NCBI GenBank assembly: GCA_918797485.1
Contig: CAKKNE010000003.1
Span: forward strand, 1,488,001 to 1,552,000
Direction of reading: 5' to 3'
Source: Pelagomonas calceolata
Lineage: Eukaryota > Sar > Pelagophyceae > Pelagomonadales > Pelagomonadaceae
Length of the DNA stretch: 64,000 nt
Made by a program: the position numbers and the translations under genes. Positions 40,978 through 48,937 of the stretch are shown piece by piece (position 1 is the first letter of the stretch; every line of letters begins with the position of its first letter). Below the pieces are notes generated by a model. It saw only the letters and a list, made by a program, of their open reading frames with translations, searched no databases and was not told the origin of the DNA.

Positions 40978-41838
40978 TTACCCCGCGAGTAATACCACCG
41001 CCCCGACCACAAACGAAGCGAACGCCACCGCACCTCTACCAACATCAAGCGCGGAGCTACAAGCGTCCCAGCCTAGCTTGCGCGTGCAGCACTCGAACCC
41101 TAGTGGCGGGCGCGTGTTCTTCGTCAACGGAATCGTGACCTCGTGCAAGCCGTCGGGGCCCTCGGGCACCCTCCTCCCCTTCGAGTCGACCTCGAGCTTG
41201 AACTCGATGGACTTCTTCTCGCAGCCGCCCGGCGCGGCAAACCGAGGTGTGCCGAACATACCTCCACACCCCCAGATGTAGAACAGCCGGTAATACTGCT
41301 GCTCGTCCCAGGTCGTGTGGGCGATGAGTCGCTCCATGTCCCTCGCGTCGCTCAGCTTCGCCTTCCAACAATAAAAACAGACGCGCTCCCACTTCTTCTC
41401 GACTCGCAGCCGTATGTTATCTTTGTTCACTTGGCCCCAGCCGACGGGGCAGGACATTCGCTCCGCGCCGCCGACCTGGCCCTCCCAGCGGACGGGCCCA
41501 ATCCCATTACGTTGCGTCGTCGTCATGGCCGGCCACCAGTGGTCCGGGTCCGGTGGGCTTTTTCTCCACCAACATCTAGGGCAGTGGTCCTCCTTGCCCT
41601 TGACGGTCGGGGCGGGCGTTTCGTCTTGTAGTATTCTAGAGACGTTGAACTGCGGCTTGTGGTCCCGGGCCCAGGCTCGTTCGTCCTCTTCGTAGAGGAA
41701 GCGCGTGCCGTTCGCGGACGCCTCGAATTGTCTGCGCAGGTCGGCCCAGATCTGCTGCTCGTCGGCGGCGAGCTGGCCTAATCGCGCGTGCGTTTGTCCG
41801 GCGGCGACAAGGAGGAGGGTGGTGCGCCGGGGGGCCAT
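40978..41838 (-). CDS. Secreted Cys/Trp-rich protein, possibly GPI-anchored, unknown function
   Basis: 286 residues, ATG 41836-41838, TAA 40978-40980. A signal peptide (MAPRRTTLLLVAAGQTHA) precedes a region with many Cys and Trp residues (HCPRCWWRKSPPDPDHWWP, VCFYCWKAK, IWGCGGMFGTP, FECCTRK). The last 18 residues are hydrophobic (VAFASFVVGAVVLLAG) right after small residues, as in GPI-anchor signals or a short TM tail. I do not recognise the family. Confidence 0.68.
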   Translation of the reverse strand: MAPRRTTLLLVAAGQTHARLGQLAADEQQIWADLRRQFEASANGTRFLYEEDERAWARDHKPQFNVSRILQDETPAPTVKGKEDHCPRCWWRKSPPDPDHWWPAMTTTQRNGIGPVRWEGQVGGAERMSCPVGWGQVNKDNIRLRVEKKWERVCFYCWKAKLSDARDMERLIAHTTWDEQQYYRLFYIWGCGGMFGTPRFAAPGGCEKKSIEFKLEVDSKGRRVPEGPDGLHEVTIPLTKNTRPPLGFECCTRKLGWDACSSALDVGRGAVAFASFVVGAVVLLAG

Positions 41839-41993
41839 GATGGGGCTGCCTCCCGTCGTCTGTGATCGGCGTGGGAGCGGGACCACGGCGTGGGGCTGCT
41901 ATTGGGGGCTGCACGTTTGCGATCTGCGTCCTCTCTGTGAGTTCTACCTCGCCCTTTCGGCGTTAGCGTACAGCGCAGCGTAAAGGTCGTCTT

Positions 41994-42018
41994 GCTAGTG
42001 TGTCTACAGGCCGCTAGC
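41994..42018. promoter_or_regulatory. Palindromic upstream motif, copy 7
   Basis: GCTAGTGTGTCTACAGG...GCTAGC sits almost at the centre of the 337-bp divergent spacer, 156 nt from the start at 41838 and 158 nt from the start at 42176. Confidence 0.55.
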
Positions 42019-42175
42019 ATTATTTGCTCTCCGTAGTATTGGGGCTGTTTTGAAGCCCCAGTGGGCTCAGAGAAGCAGTTGACAGTGGCGCGCAGCACTC
42101 AGCTAACCACAGGTCAGCCCTGGGACCGAGCCGCGCCTCCGACACGCCCCAAATCAGTCGTAACTCTAAGGCACG

Positions 42176-43840
42176 ATGGATCACGGCGTTTGGCACCAAG
42201 CGAGAGATGCGGGCGGTCGCCTCTATTTTTTCAACGACGCCGGTGAAACGCGCTGGGATTGGCCCGGCGGCGAGGCGGCGCCGCTGGCTGTGCAGAATGC
42301 CTTCGCGGGAGCGCTGCAGCAGCCCGTCGTCCCCGGGGGCAACGCGCCCATCTCGCGAGAGTTGGCGGAGAGATGCCTCGGGGAGATGCGGCGCGACAAA
42401 GCGGAGCTCGCGCGGCTCGAGGGAGAGCTCGCGGCCGCCGCCGACCGCGACTCGCAACTGGATGCCCAATTCGCGGCAGCCGTCGCCGACCGGGCCGCGC
42501 TCGCGACCGCCGCGGCCGAGAGCCGCCGCGCAGCCGCGGACCGCGCCCTCAGCTGCGCCACCGCTGCCTTGGCCGACGCGTGGCTCGCGACGGAGGCCCG
42601 TCTGCCCGACGTCGAGGCCGCCTGGGCCCGGGCCTGGCCCGCGCCCGCGCCCGCGCCGCCCCCGGACGACGACGACCTCCGGCAGCTGCTTGACGGCGAC
42701 GCCGCCGCGCCACCGGCGCCGATGGAGACGGACGACGACGACGACCTGGCCCGCGCCCTCGCCATGTCGCGCGAGGAGGCGCCGCCGCCGCCGCCTGAAG
42801 ACGAAGACATTGACGGCGACGGCATGGCCTTCGATCCCGCGCTCCTGCAACCGGCCACCCGGTGGCCGGGTCCCACCGGCGGCGACAGCACCGACGACGA
42901 CACGCCGCCGTCGCCCGCGCCCGCGCGGCCCACGCGCGCGCCGAAACGCCCCAAGAAGCTCGAGGACGCCGCGCCGGCGCCGAAGAAGCGGGCGCGTGTG
43001 TCGACGGACGGTGCGCCGCTAGCGCGCGATCCTCCCGGCGCCACGGCCGCGGCGCCGGACAGCATCATGGCCACGGTCCAGGGCCAGCTGTCGGACACGC
43101 TTTATAGCAAGAAGCAGATATTGGAGCTCATGCCCAACGGCCAGGGCTCGCACGTGCCCGCGGTCTACGCGGCAGGGGGCGTGATCTACGCGCTTTGCTT
43201 CTCCGAGGACTCGAACCCGGGCCTGCCGACCGTCGTCGAGATCTCCTGCGGCACGCAGCGCCGGAAGCAAGTGACCCAGTTTCAGGAGCTCCAGCGTCGC
43301 CGCGGGACTGTCCCTCTGTTCGTCTGCCTCAAGACGGCGCGCGGCCGCCTCGAGCTCCTACCGAGCGGCTCGGGTAGCAAGGGGTTCCGCTTCGCCGGCA
43401 TGCGCTCGGTTGTGTCCGTGGAGACACACTCGACGCCGAAAATGGTCGGCGGCGAAGCGAGGCAGGCGACCGTGACGCTGTCGGCGCCGACCGCGGGAGA
43501 AACATGCCCGCTGCAGGTCGCTGGCATCCCTCGAGCCATCCAGGTCGCGGGAGCGCCGGCGCCGGCGCCGGCTCCGCCCGCTGCGCCGCCCGTGACGCCG
43601 GCTCCGGCTCCTCCGCCGCGACCCGCGGCGCCAGTGACACCGGCCCAGCCGCGCATGGTGACCTCGGGGGCGGTGTGGAGTGAGGGTGCGGCGTCCGGCG
43701 TGATGGTCCGGTGCCCAGAAGGCGTCGGCGTCGGGCAGACTCTGATGTTCGAACACTCCGAGTCGGGCAGAAAATTCAAGGTCGTCGTGCCCGCCGGGGT
43801 CGCACCGGGGCAGGAGTTCCGCGTGCCCCTGCCCTCGTAA
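42176..43840 (+). CDS. WW/UIM protein with a C-terminal domain shared with the receptor-like kinase
   Basis: 554 residues, intronless, ATG 42176, TAA 43838-43840. Residues 3-30 resemble a WW domain (VWHQARDAGGRLYFFNDAGE, then TRWDWP). An Ala-rich coiled region follows. DDDDLARALAMSREEA fits a ubiquitin-interacting motif. A basic, possibly nuclear-localising KRPKKLED...PKKRAR stretch precedes a globular domain (VPAVYAAGGVIYALCFSEDS, then a TVVEISCGTQRRKQV strand) that I cannot name. The last 45 residues (MVRCPEGVGVGQTLMFEHSE and VVVPAGVAPGQEFRVPLP) match the C-terminal domain of the kinase at 12804-19324. Possibly a ubiquitin-linked nuclear adaptor; this is inference. Confidence 0.75.
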   Translation: MDHGVWHQARDAGGRLYFFNDAGETRWDWPGGEAAPLAVQNAFAGALQQPVVPGGNAPISRELAERCLGEMRRDKAELARLEGELAAAADRDSQLDAQFAAAVADRAALATAAAESRRAAADRALSCATAALADAWLATEARLPDVEAAWARAWPAPAPAPPPDDDDLRQLLDGDAAAPPAPMETDDDDDLARALAMSREEAPPPPPEDEDIDGDGMAFDPALLQPATRWPGPTGGDSTDDDTPPSPAPARPTRAPKRPKKLEDAAPAPKKRARVSTDGAPLARDPPGATAAAPDSIMATVQGQLSDTLYSKKQILELMPNGQGSHVPAVYAAGGVIYALCFSEDSNPGLPTVVEISCGTQRRKQVTQFQELQRRRGTVPLFVCLKTARGRLELLPSGSGSKGFRFAGMRSVVSVETHSTPKMVGGEARQATVTLSAPTAGETCPLQVAGIPRAIQVAGAPAPAPAPPAAPPVTPAPAPPPRPAAPVTPAQPRMVTSGAVWSEGAASGVMVRCPEGVGVGQTLMFEHSESGRKFKVVVPAGVAPGQEFRVPLPS

Positions 43841-43863
43841 GTAGACTGATTGTGCTAATAGAG

Positions 43864-44829
43864 TTACCTCGCGTCGCGCGTCCCCGGCAGAGCACCCACT
43901 GGATTCCCACCCACAAAGCGCGCCAGAGCCATCGCCGTGGGCAGGGGCTGCTCGAGGTGCGGGACGTGGCCGCACGCGTCGACGAAGCGGATGTCCGCGT
44001 CGGGCAGGGCGGACGCGAACTGGGGCAAAGCATCCGCGGGAGGCAAGATTTCATCAGAATCACCCCAGAGGATGAGCGTGTCCTCGTCGCGCAGCGCGGG
44101 CGCCACGATATCGGACACGGAGTAGCCGCCCCCCAGGAGCCAGGCCACGGCGTCGTCCTCCCACGCGTCGCGCTCGCAATGCAAGAGCCCGACGCGGATC
44201 GCGTCGAAGTTGCCCAACCTTTTGTCCTTGTACGCGATGACGTTCGCGAGGGCGCGCAGCGGCCAGCTTCGTAACACGCGGACGCCCAGGCGCGCGCCCC
44301 ACTCCGGCACCGGCGGCGCCCCGTCGATGAAGCACTGGGGCCCGATCAACGCTACTTTTTCGACGTTCTCCACCTGACCGTTCCGCAGCGCGTCGACGAC
44401 GACCGCGGCGCCCAGCGACGCGCCCGCGAGGACGCAGGGGCCCCGGACGACGTCTCTGACGAACTCCTCTATTTGTTTCCGCTTCGCTTCTATAGAAACG
44501 CCTTGCTTTGGTGTTGTTAAGCCCCATCCGACCAAATCGAGGGCGTAGGCCTCGACACCCTGTGCCTCGAGCTGAGGGAGCAATCTACGGTACTCGAATA
44601 ATGAAGAGTCGAAGCCGTGCAGGAGGACCAACGCCGGCGCGGCGCTCTTCGCATTCGTGCGCACGAACGTCGTCCGGGACGAGGGCAGGTCCACTTCCTC
44701 ATATTTCGCGGCGAGGTCGAGGGCCGCCGGCTCCTCGACCTCCGCGAGCTTCTCTCTTATTACGGACGTCACGGCGTTGGGCGCCAGGGCGTGGCTTGTT
44801 GCGGCGAGCAGCGCTAGTTTTGCAATCAT
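43864..44829 (-). CDS. Alpha/beta hydrolase, probably plastid- or secretory-targeted
   Basis: 321 residues from the first ATG at 44827-44829 (MIAKLALLAATSHALAP, a signal-like N-terminus with an LAP motif). The alpha/beta hydrolase fold has PALVLLHGFDSS with the oxyanion HG, the nucleophile elbow LAGASLGAAVVVDAL (GASLG), a late Asp in TLILWGDSDEILP and the catalytic His in ACGHVPHLEQP. The triad is complete. Plant and algal relatives include lipases and epoxide-hydrolase-like enzymes; the substrate is unknown. Confidence 0.85.
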   Translation of the reverse strand: MIAKLALLAATSHALAPNAVTSVIREKLAEVEEPAALDLAAKYEEVDLPSSRTTFVRTNAKSAAPALVLLHGFDSSLFEYRRLLPQLEAQGVEAYALDLVGWGLTTPKQGVSIEAKRKQIEEFVRDVVRGPCVLAGASLGAAVVVDALRNGQVENVEKVALIGPQCFIDGAPPVPEWGARLGVRVLRSWPLRALANVIAYKDKRLGNFDAIRVGLLHCERDAWEDDAVAWLLGGGYSVSDIVAPALRDEDTLILWGDSDEILPPADALPQFASALPDADIRFVDACGHVPHLEQPLPTAMALARFVGGNPVGALPGTRDAR

Positions 44830-45182
44830 TTTGCTGCTAGCTTGCAAAATGCAAAGCTGTGAGTGGATATTGCAAAAACTGCTGCAATAAAGCGCTTGCA
44901 ATGCAGTGGTTTGCAAGCGACGACCGCGATAGCGTCAGAGACGACCAGTTTACTGCAAGCGCAGTCGTATTGGCCGCAAGCTCGCCTGCATCCAATTGTG
45001 AGATGAATGACAAGCCATCTCCCAAAGGCGGGTTTTCGCGACAGGTGCCAGGGACACAGTGGGCTGCCACGATGTGCTCAACTGCGCGCTGGCGGCATAG
45101 GTGGCGGAACCCACTAGAGTTGCTCGAAGCCCCGACCAGTGTCCATCAGTTTGGTCTTTGGCAGCCCAAAAACGCCGCAACG
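44830..45182. other. Divergent intergenic spacer
   Basis: 353 bp with several TTGCAA words (for example 44911-44919, TTGCAAGCG). An open frame runs in from the left of the gene at 45183, but its composition changes at the ATG chosen here, so I treat this as untranscribed or 5' UTR. Confidence 0.4.
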
Positions 45183-46169
45183 ATGCTGCCCCAGCGGCAG
45201 AGCGGCACGCCGACGGCGCTGCAACGCGCCGTACGCGCGCGCGAAGCCGCGAAACCCAAGAAGCAGCGACGCAAATGGAACATACAGCCGGTGCGGCTTG
45301 CTGCTGCGGACCGGGTGGCCTACCCGCCGGGCCAGCGGCCGGCGCCGCGCCCGCGCACGCCGGCCGCGCCGAGCGAGAAGACGTCGGTGCCGCGCGCGCG
45401 CACGCCGGCGGTCGACGCACCCAAATCGTCGCGCACGCCCCGCGTGACACCCCCCAAAACAGCAATCACGAGCCACGCGGCGCTCGCGGCCAAGCGCGCG
45501 CGCCACCTCGCCGCGGGCGACGCCACGCCGCGGCATCAGCCCGCGCCGGCGCTGGCGTCGGTGCCGGCGCCGAAGGCACTGATACCCGAGGAGCAGCCCG
45601 TCCGCGGCGCCGCCCAGGCGCGCGCCGTGACGCCCGACGAGGGCTCTCATCAGAGGCGGGACCTGCGGGCCGTCGTCTACGACGCCGAGAAAAAAACACT
45701 GCTGTGGCAGGCGCCGGAAGGTGTACAACCGGTGCCGTACGGGGAGGCACTCACTATGGCGCGGCCGCCGCGCTACGTGCGCGCATTCTACGACGTCGCC
45801 TCGGGTGAGACCTGCTGGACGGCCGACGAGCGCGTTCCGGCGGCCGCGCCCGACGCGGCCGACGCCTCGGAGGACGCCTCGGAGGACGCCGCGTCCGACG
45901 CCTGCATCGACGCGCGCGGCACGGCGGCGTCGCCCGTCGCGTCGCCCGCGGCGTCTTCGGAGTATTCCGAGGCCTTCGAGACGGACGACGAGAGCTTCGC
46001 GGTCGACGATGCGGAGGTCGGCGCGTCCTGCTTCTTCGACGACGTGTGCAACCACGGCGTCGCGGAGAAGCGACGACACCTGGCCCTCGACGGCGGCATG
46101 GAGGAGATGCGGCGGCGCATCGAGCGCATGGAGGTGTCGCTCCGCGAGGGGGGCATCGTACCTGCGTAA
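45183..46169 (+). CDS. Hypothetical basic/acidic low-complexity protein
   Basis: 328 residues from ATG 45183 (MLPQRQSGTP), TAA 46167-46169. The first half is rich in Arg, Pro and Ala with SP/TP sites (PRPRTPAAPSEKTSVPRA). A short ordered block (DLRAVVYDAEKKTLLWQAPE, then VRAFYDVASGETCWT) may be two degenerate WW-like strands. The acidic tail ends in a helix (GGMEEMRRRIERMEVSLREG). Function unknown. An in-frame ATG at 44901 is an alternative start. Confidence 0.55.
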   Translation: MLPQRQSGTPTALQRAVRAREAAKPKKQRRKWNIQPVRLAAADRVAYPPGQRPAPRPRTPAAPSEKTSVPRARTPAVDAPKSSRTPRVTPPKTAITSHAALAAKRARHLAAGDATPRHQPAPALASVPAPKALIPEEQPVRGAAQARAVTPDEGSHQRRDLRAVVYDAEKKTLLWQAPEGVQPVPYGEALTMARPPRYVRAFYDVASGETCWTADERVPAAAPDAADASEDASEDAASDACIDARGTAASPVASPAASSEYSEAFETDDESFAVDDAEVGASCFFDDVCNHGVAEKRRHLALDGGMEEMRRRIERMEVSLREGGIVPA

Positions 46170-46233
46170 TGATTCCAACGAGTGACTCCCGAGGACGACG
46201 GACACGATTCACGCGAAACCCCGGCGCTGCTGC

Positions 46234-46358
46234 GGCGATGGCGTGCCGGTGAACTCGCGTCGACTCGGACCACTTGCACGCCATCGAAGCGACGACGGCG
46301 TCGCCGTCGAACGCCATCGACGCGTAGCGATGGCGTGGAGTCGTGGACGTGACGATTC
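46234..46358. repeat. Introner-like hairpin remnants between convergent genes
   Basis: Between the stops at 46169 and 46373 there are two inverted pairs of the introner core words: GCGATGGCGTG...CACGCCATCG and ACGCCATCGACGCG...GCGATGGCGTGG. The second is followed by GAGTCGTGGACGTGACGATTC, which parallels the introner segment GAGGACGACGCGACGATTC. No introner ends are left. Confidence 0.5.
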
Positions 46359-46372
46359 GAGTAGCGGTCATA

Positions 46373-47479
46373 CTATGAGGACCTTACGTCGATCTTCCCC
46401 TGCGTCTCGATCCCGTGGTCCCCCGGCGTCGCGTTCGGGTTCAGCGCGGCACCCAAATAAGAAAACGACACGACGCCCTTCGCGCCCTTCCGGTACACGT
46501 CGAAGACCTTGCGGAACTCGTCCGTGTTCCAGATCTTGAACTTCTTGGGCTTCGAGCCGTCGCCCTTATCGAACACTAGGATCACTTTCACCTTCTCCGC
46601 CGGCTTCGCCTGCGCCTTCGGCGAGGCGCGCTTCTTCTTGGCTGGCGCCGCTGCTGGACTCTTGGCCGGCGACGGCTGCGCGGGGCCCTCGCCCGGCCGC
46701 GGCCGCTTCCTTCCCCTGGGAGGAGCCTTGCAGTCGATCATGTCCTCGGACTCCATGTCCAACGCTCGAGGTTTGCTACCGGCGCCGACGACCTCCCCAT
46801 CGAACACAAACTTGCAATCATAAGCGTTGACGCCTCGATCACACGCATACCGTTCGAACAACTCGGCGAAGGGCTCGTCCTCCCGGATCTCGTAATCTAG
46901 GGGCTTGCCGTCGCCCTCGGTCCGGATCTTGATCTTGAGCAAAGCGCCGCCGTACTTCGGGGCTGCCGGCTTCGGCGGCGCCTCCACCTGAACGCGCCGC
47001 CGTCTCGTCGGTTGCGCCACGACGGGCTCGTCGTCGCTCTCGGCCAGATTCTCGACCTTGCGCTCGGCTTGTCTCATCGCTTCCCGCGCAGCTCTCGACT
47101 CCCTCAACATCCGCAGCCGCCGCTTCGTGTCCTCGTCGGCGTCGTCGTCGTCATCAGACGATTCTTGCTTCTTGCGAGCCTTCTTTTTTTTGGGCGGAGA
47201 TGGCTTTGTAGGCTCATCATCATCCACGTTAATGGCGGGCGCAAAGGCCTCGACGTCGTCATCGATCTCTATCGTTTCGTGTTGCTTTTTGCGCGTCGGT
47301 GCCTTGGTCTTGGCGGGGCTCTTCTTCGGCTTCTTGCCCTTTTTTTCCTTGGCCTCGGCCTCGGCCCGCCGCTGGCGCTCCAATTCGCGCTCGAACTCGC
47401 CGTCGCTGACGTCGTCGTCGCTTGAGCTCGAGCTTTCTCCGCCGCCGAAGGCCTTGGCCTTGTACTGGAAGACGGACAT
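46373..47479 (-). CDS. Rad60/Esc2/NIP45-like protein with two SUMO-like domains
   Basis: 368 residues, intronless, ATG 47477-47479, TAG 46373-46375. The N-terminal half is charged, with Ser/Asp runs and basic KKKKARKK tracts, as in the disordered half of the Rad60-Esc2-NIP45 (RENi) family. Two ubiquitin-like folds follow: LLKIKIRTEGDGKPLDYEI to DMESEDMIDC, and VKVILVFDKGDGSKPKKFKI to GIETQGKIDV. Family members assist SUMO-dependent genome maintenance, which fits a nuclear role; that role is inferred from domain order only. Confidence 0.75.
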   Translation of the reverse strand: MSVFQYKAKAFGGGESSSSSDDDVSDGEFERELERQRRAEAEAKEKKGKKPKKSPAKTKAPTRKKQHETIEIDDDVEAFAPAINVDDDEPTKPSPPKKKKARKKQESSDDDDDADEDTKRRLRMLRESRAAREAMRQAERKVENLAESDDEPVVAQPTRRRRVQVEAPPKPAAPKYGGALLKIKIRTEGDGKPLDYEIREDEPFAELFERYACDRGVNAYDCKFVFDGEVVGAGSKPRALDMESEDMIDCKAPPRGRKRPRPGEGPAQPSPAKSPAAAPAKKKRASPKAQAKPAEKVKVILVFDKGDGSKPKKFKIWNTDEFRKVFDVYRKGAKGVVSFSYLGAALNPNATPGDHGIETQGKIDVRSS

Positions 47480-47654
47480 CTCTGGCCGCGCGTTGCCAAC
47501 AGTGGCTGATATGCTGTTTTGGCTTTTGCAGGGCTGCTAGGCCCGAACCACTCGCACAGCGCTGCTTGGGTGGTTATGTACGAGTGCTGGCGCTGCTTTC
47601 TGGCGTCGCGCGCGCCCAGCTACGCTAAAAGACGCTAAAAATAATCGCAGCCGC

Positions 47655-47677
47655 CTAACGCTCTGTAACATACTAGC
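47655..47677. promoter_or_regulatory. Palindromic upstream motif, copy 8 (diverged, inverse)
   Basis: CTAACGCTCTGTAACATACTAGC is the inverse of GCTAGTATGTTACAG-AGCGTTAG. It lies in the 436-bp divergent spacer, 176 nt from the start at 47479 and 239 nt from the MAD2 start at 47916. Confidence 0.45.
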
Positions 47678-47915
47678 TCCGCAGCCAGAGGCGCCAGTTC
47701 ACGTCTCGTGTGCGCTAGATAGCGCGCTTACCTACCGACCGCGGCTCTCGGAGGAGCCAGCCGATCCATCGCGAGCGGACGGCCGCGGCAACCGGCGCCC
47801 TCGAGACGCAGCGGCACCGCTACAAGCCGAACAACGAGCAGCGCGCAAAAGCCGCCGGCGCAGCGCGTAGACCTACCGCGGCACGCCGTCGACGCGCCGA
47901 CGCGCCGACGACACC

Positions 47916-48729
47916 ATGGCCGACGGCGCCACGTCCACCATTTCGCTGAGAGGCAGCGTCGACCTCGTCCAGGAGTTCTTCGAGTACGCGATTAACTCGA
48001 TCCTGTACCAGCGCGGCATCTACCCGCCCGAGGAGTTTCGGAGGGTGGCAAAGTACGGGCTGAGCATGATGGTCGCTAGTGATGACGGCCTCCAGACCTA
48101 CCTGAAGAAGATTTTGGCCCAACTCAAGACGTGGCTTGAGGAGGGCGACGTCCAGCGATTAGTCGTCGTCGTGACCTGTGTGGAAATCAACCATGTCGGG
48201 TGCACCCGACAATTCTTCACTAAGTAATTTCTCGGCGATGACGCGGCCGACCTGGCTCGGTCGAGCGGCGAGGAACCGGCATCGCCACGCCGTCGAGCAG
48301 GTGTCGCGTCGATGGCGTGGAGGGCGACGCGACGATTCAGGACGAACGCGCCGTAAAATTTTGATTTCCACACAGGTCGTGACGGGCGTCGAGACCAACG
48401 AAACGCTAGAACGGTGGACCTTCGCCGTGAACGCCTGCGACACGGAGAACGCCGCGCCATCAACCGCGGGAGACATCAAGGCCATTACCAAACAGATCCA
48501 GGCCATCATCCGCCAGATTACCGCAAGCGTGACGTTCCTGCCTTTACTAGACGAGGCCTGCGCCTTCGATCTGCTCGTGTACACGCGGAAGACGGCGGCC
48601 GTGCCGGGCGCGTGGGAGGACTCGGACCCGAAGTACATCGCCGACTCGCAAGAAGTGAAATTGCGGTCGTTCACGACGTCCGTGCACTCCGTCGAGGCGG
48701 CGGTGGCGTACAAGGACCACGACGCCTGA
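47916..48729 (+). CDS. MAD2: MAD2 spindle-checkpoint HORMA protein, two exons
   Basis: Exon 1 47916-48167, exon 2 48376-48729 (TGA 48727-48729), 201 residues against about 205 in animals. The HORMA domain spans the protein: ISLRGSVDLVQEFFEYAINS, ILYQRGIYPPEEF, KYGLSMMVASDD and LKTWLEEGDVQRLVVV. Exon 2 continues with VTGVETNETLERWTF, the IKAITKQIQAIIRQITAS helix, TFLPLLDE and the safety-belt region ending FTTSVHSVEAAVAYK. MAD2 binds CDC20 to inhibit the anaphase-promoting complex. Splicing out introner 7 joins QRLVV to VVTGVE without change. Confidence 0.95.
48176..48375 (+). mobile_element. Introner 7 (intron of MAD2)
   Basis: 200 bp with intact ends and a small deletion near the left end (CAACCATGTCGGG instead of CAACCAGTGTGTCGGG). 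Target duplication GTCGTGAC at 48168-48175 and 48376-48383. The GT-AG intron is 48168-48375. Confidence 0.95.
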
Positions 48730-48937
48730 GTAGTCGTGGGCTAAGGTCGAAGTGTTTTATATATCGTGGTTCCGCGTCGAGGGGGGCAGCACCTGCCGGC
48801 GGCACGTCGCTGATGAGAGAGATATAGTTTAAACTATTACAACAGCACTCCGTGTTGCGGAGACAGAGACTGGATCGACCCGCCGCCGGCCCGAAGGCGC
48901 GCGAACGCCAACAGGGCGCAGGCCAAATCCAATCCGA

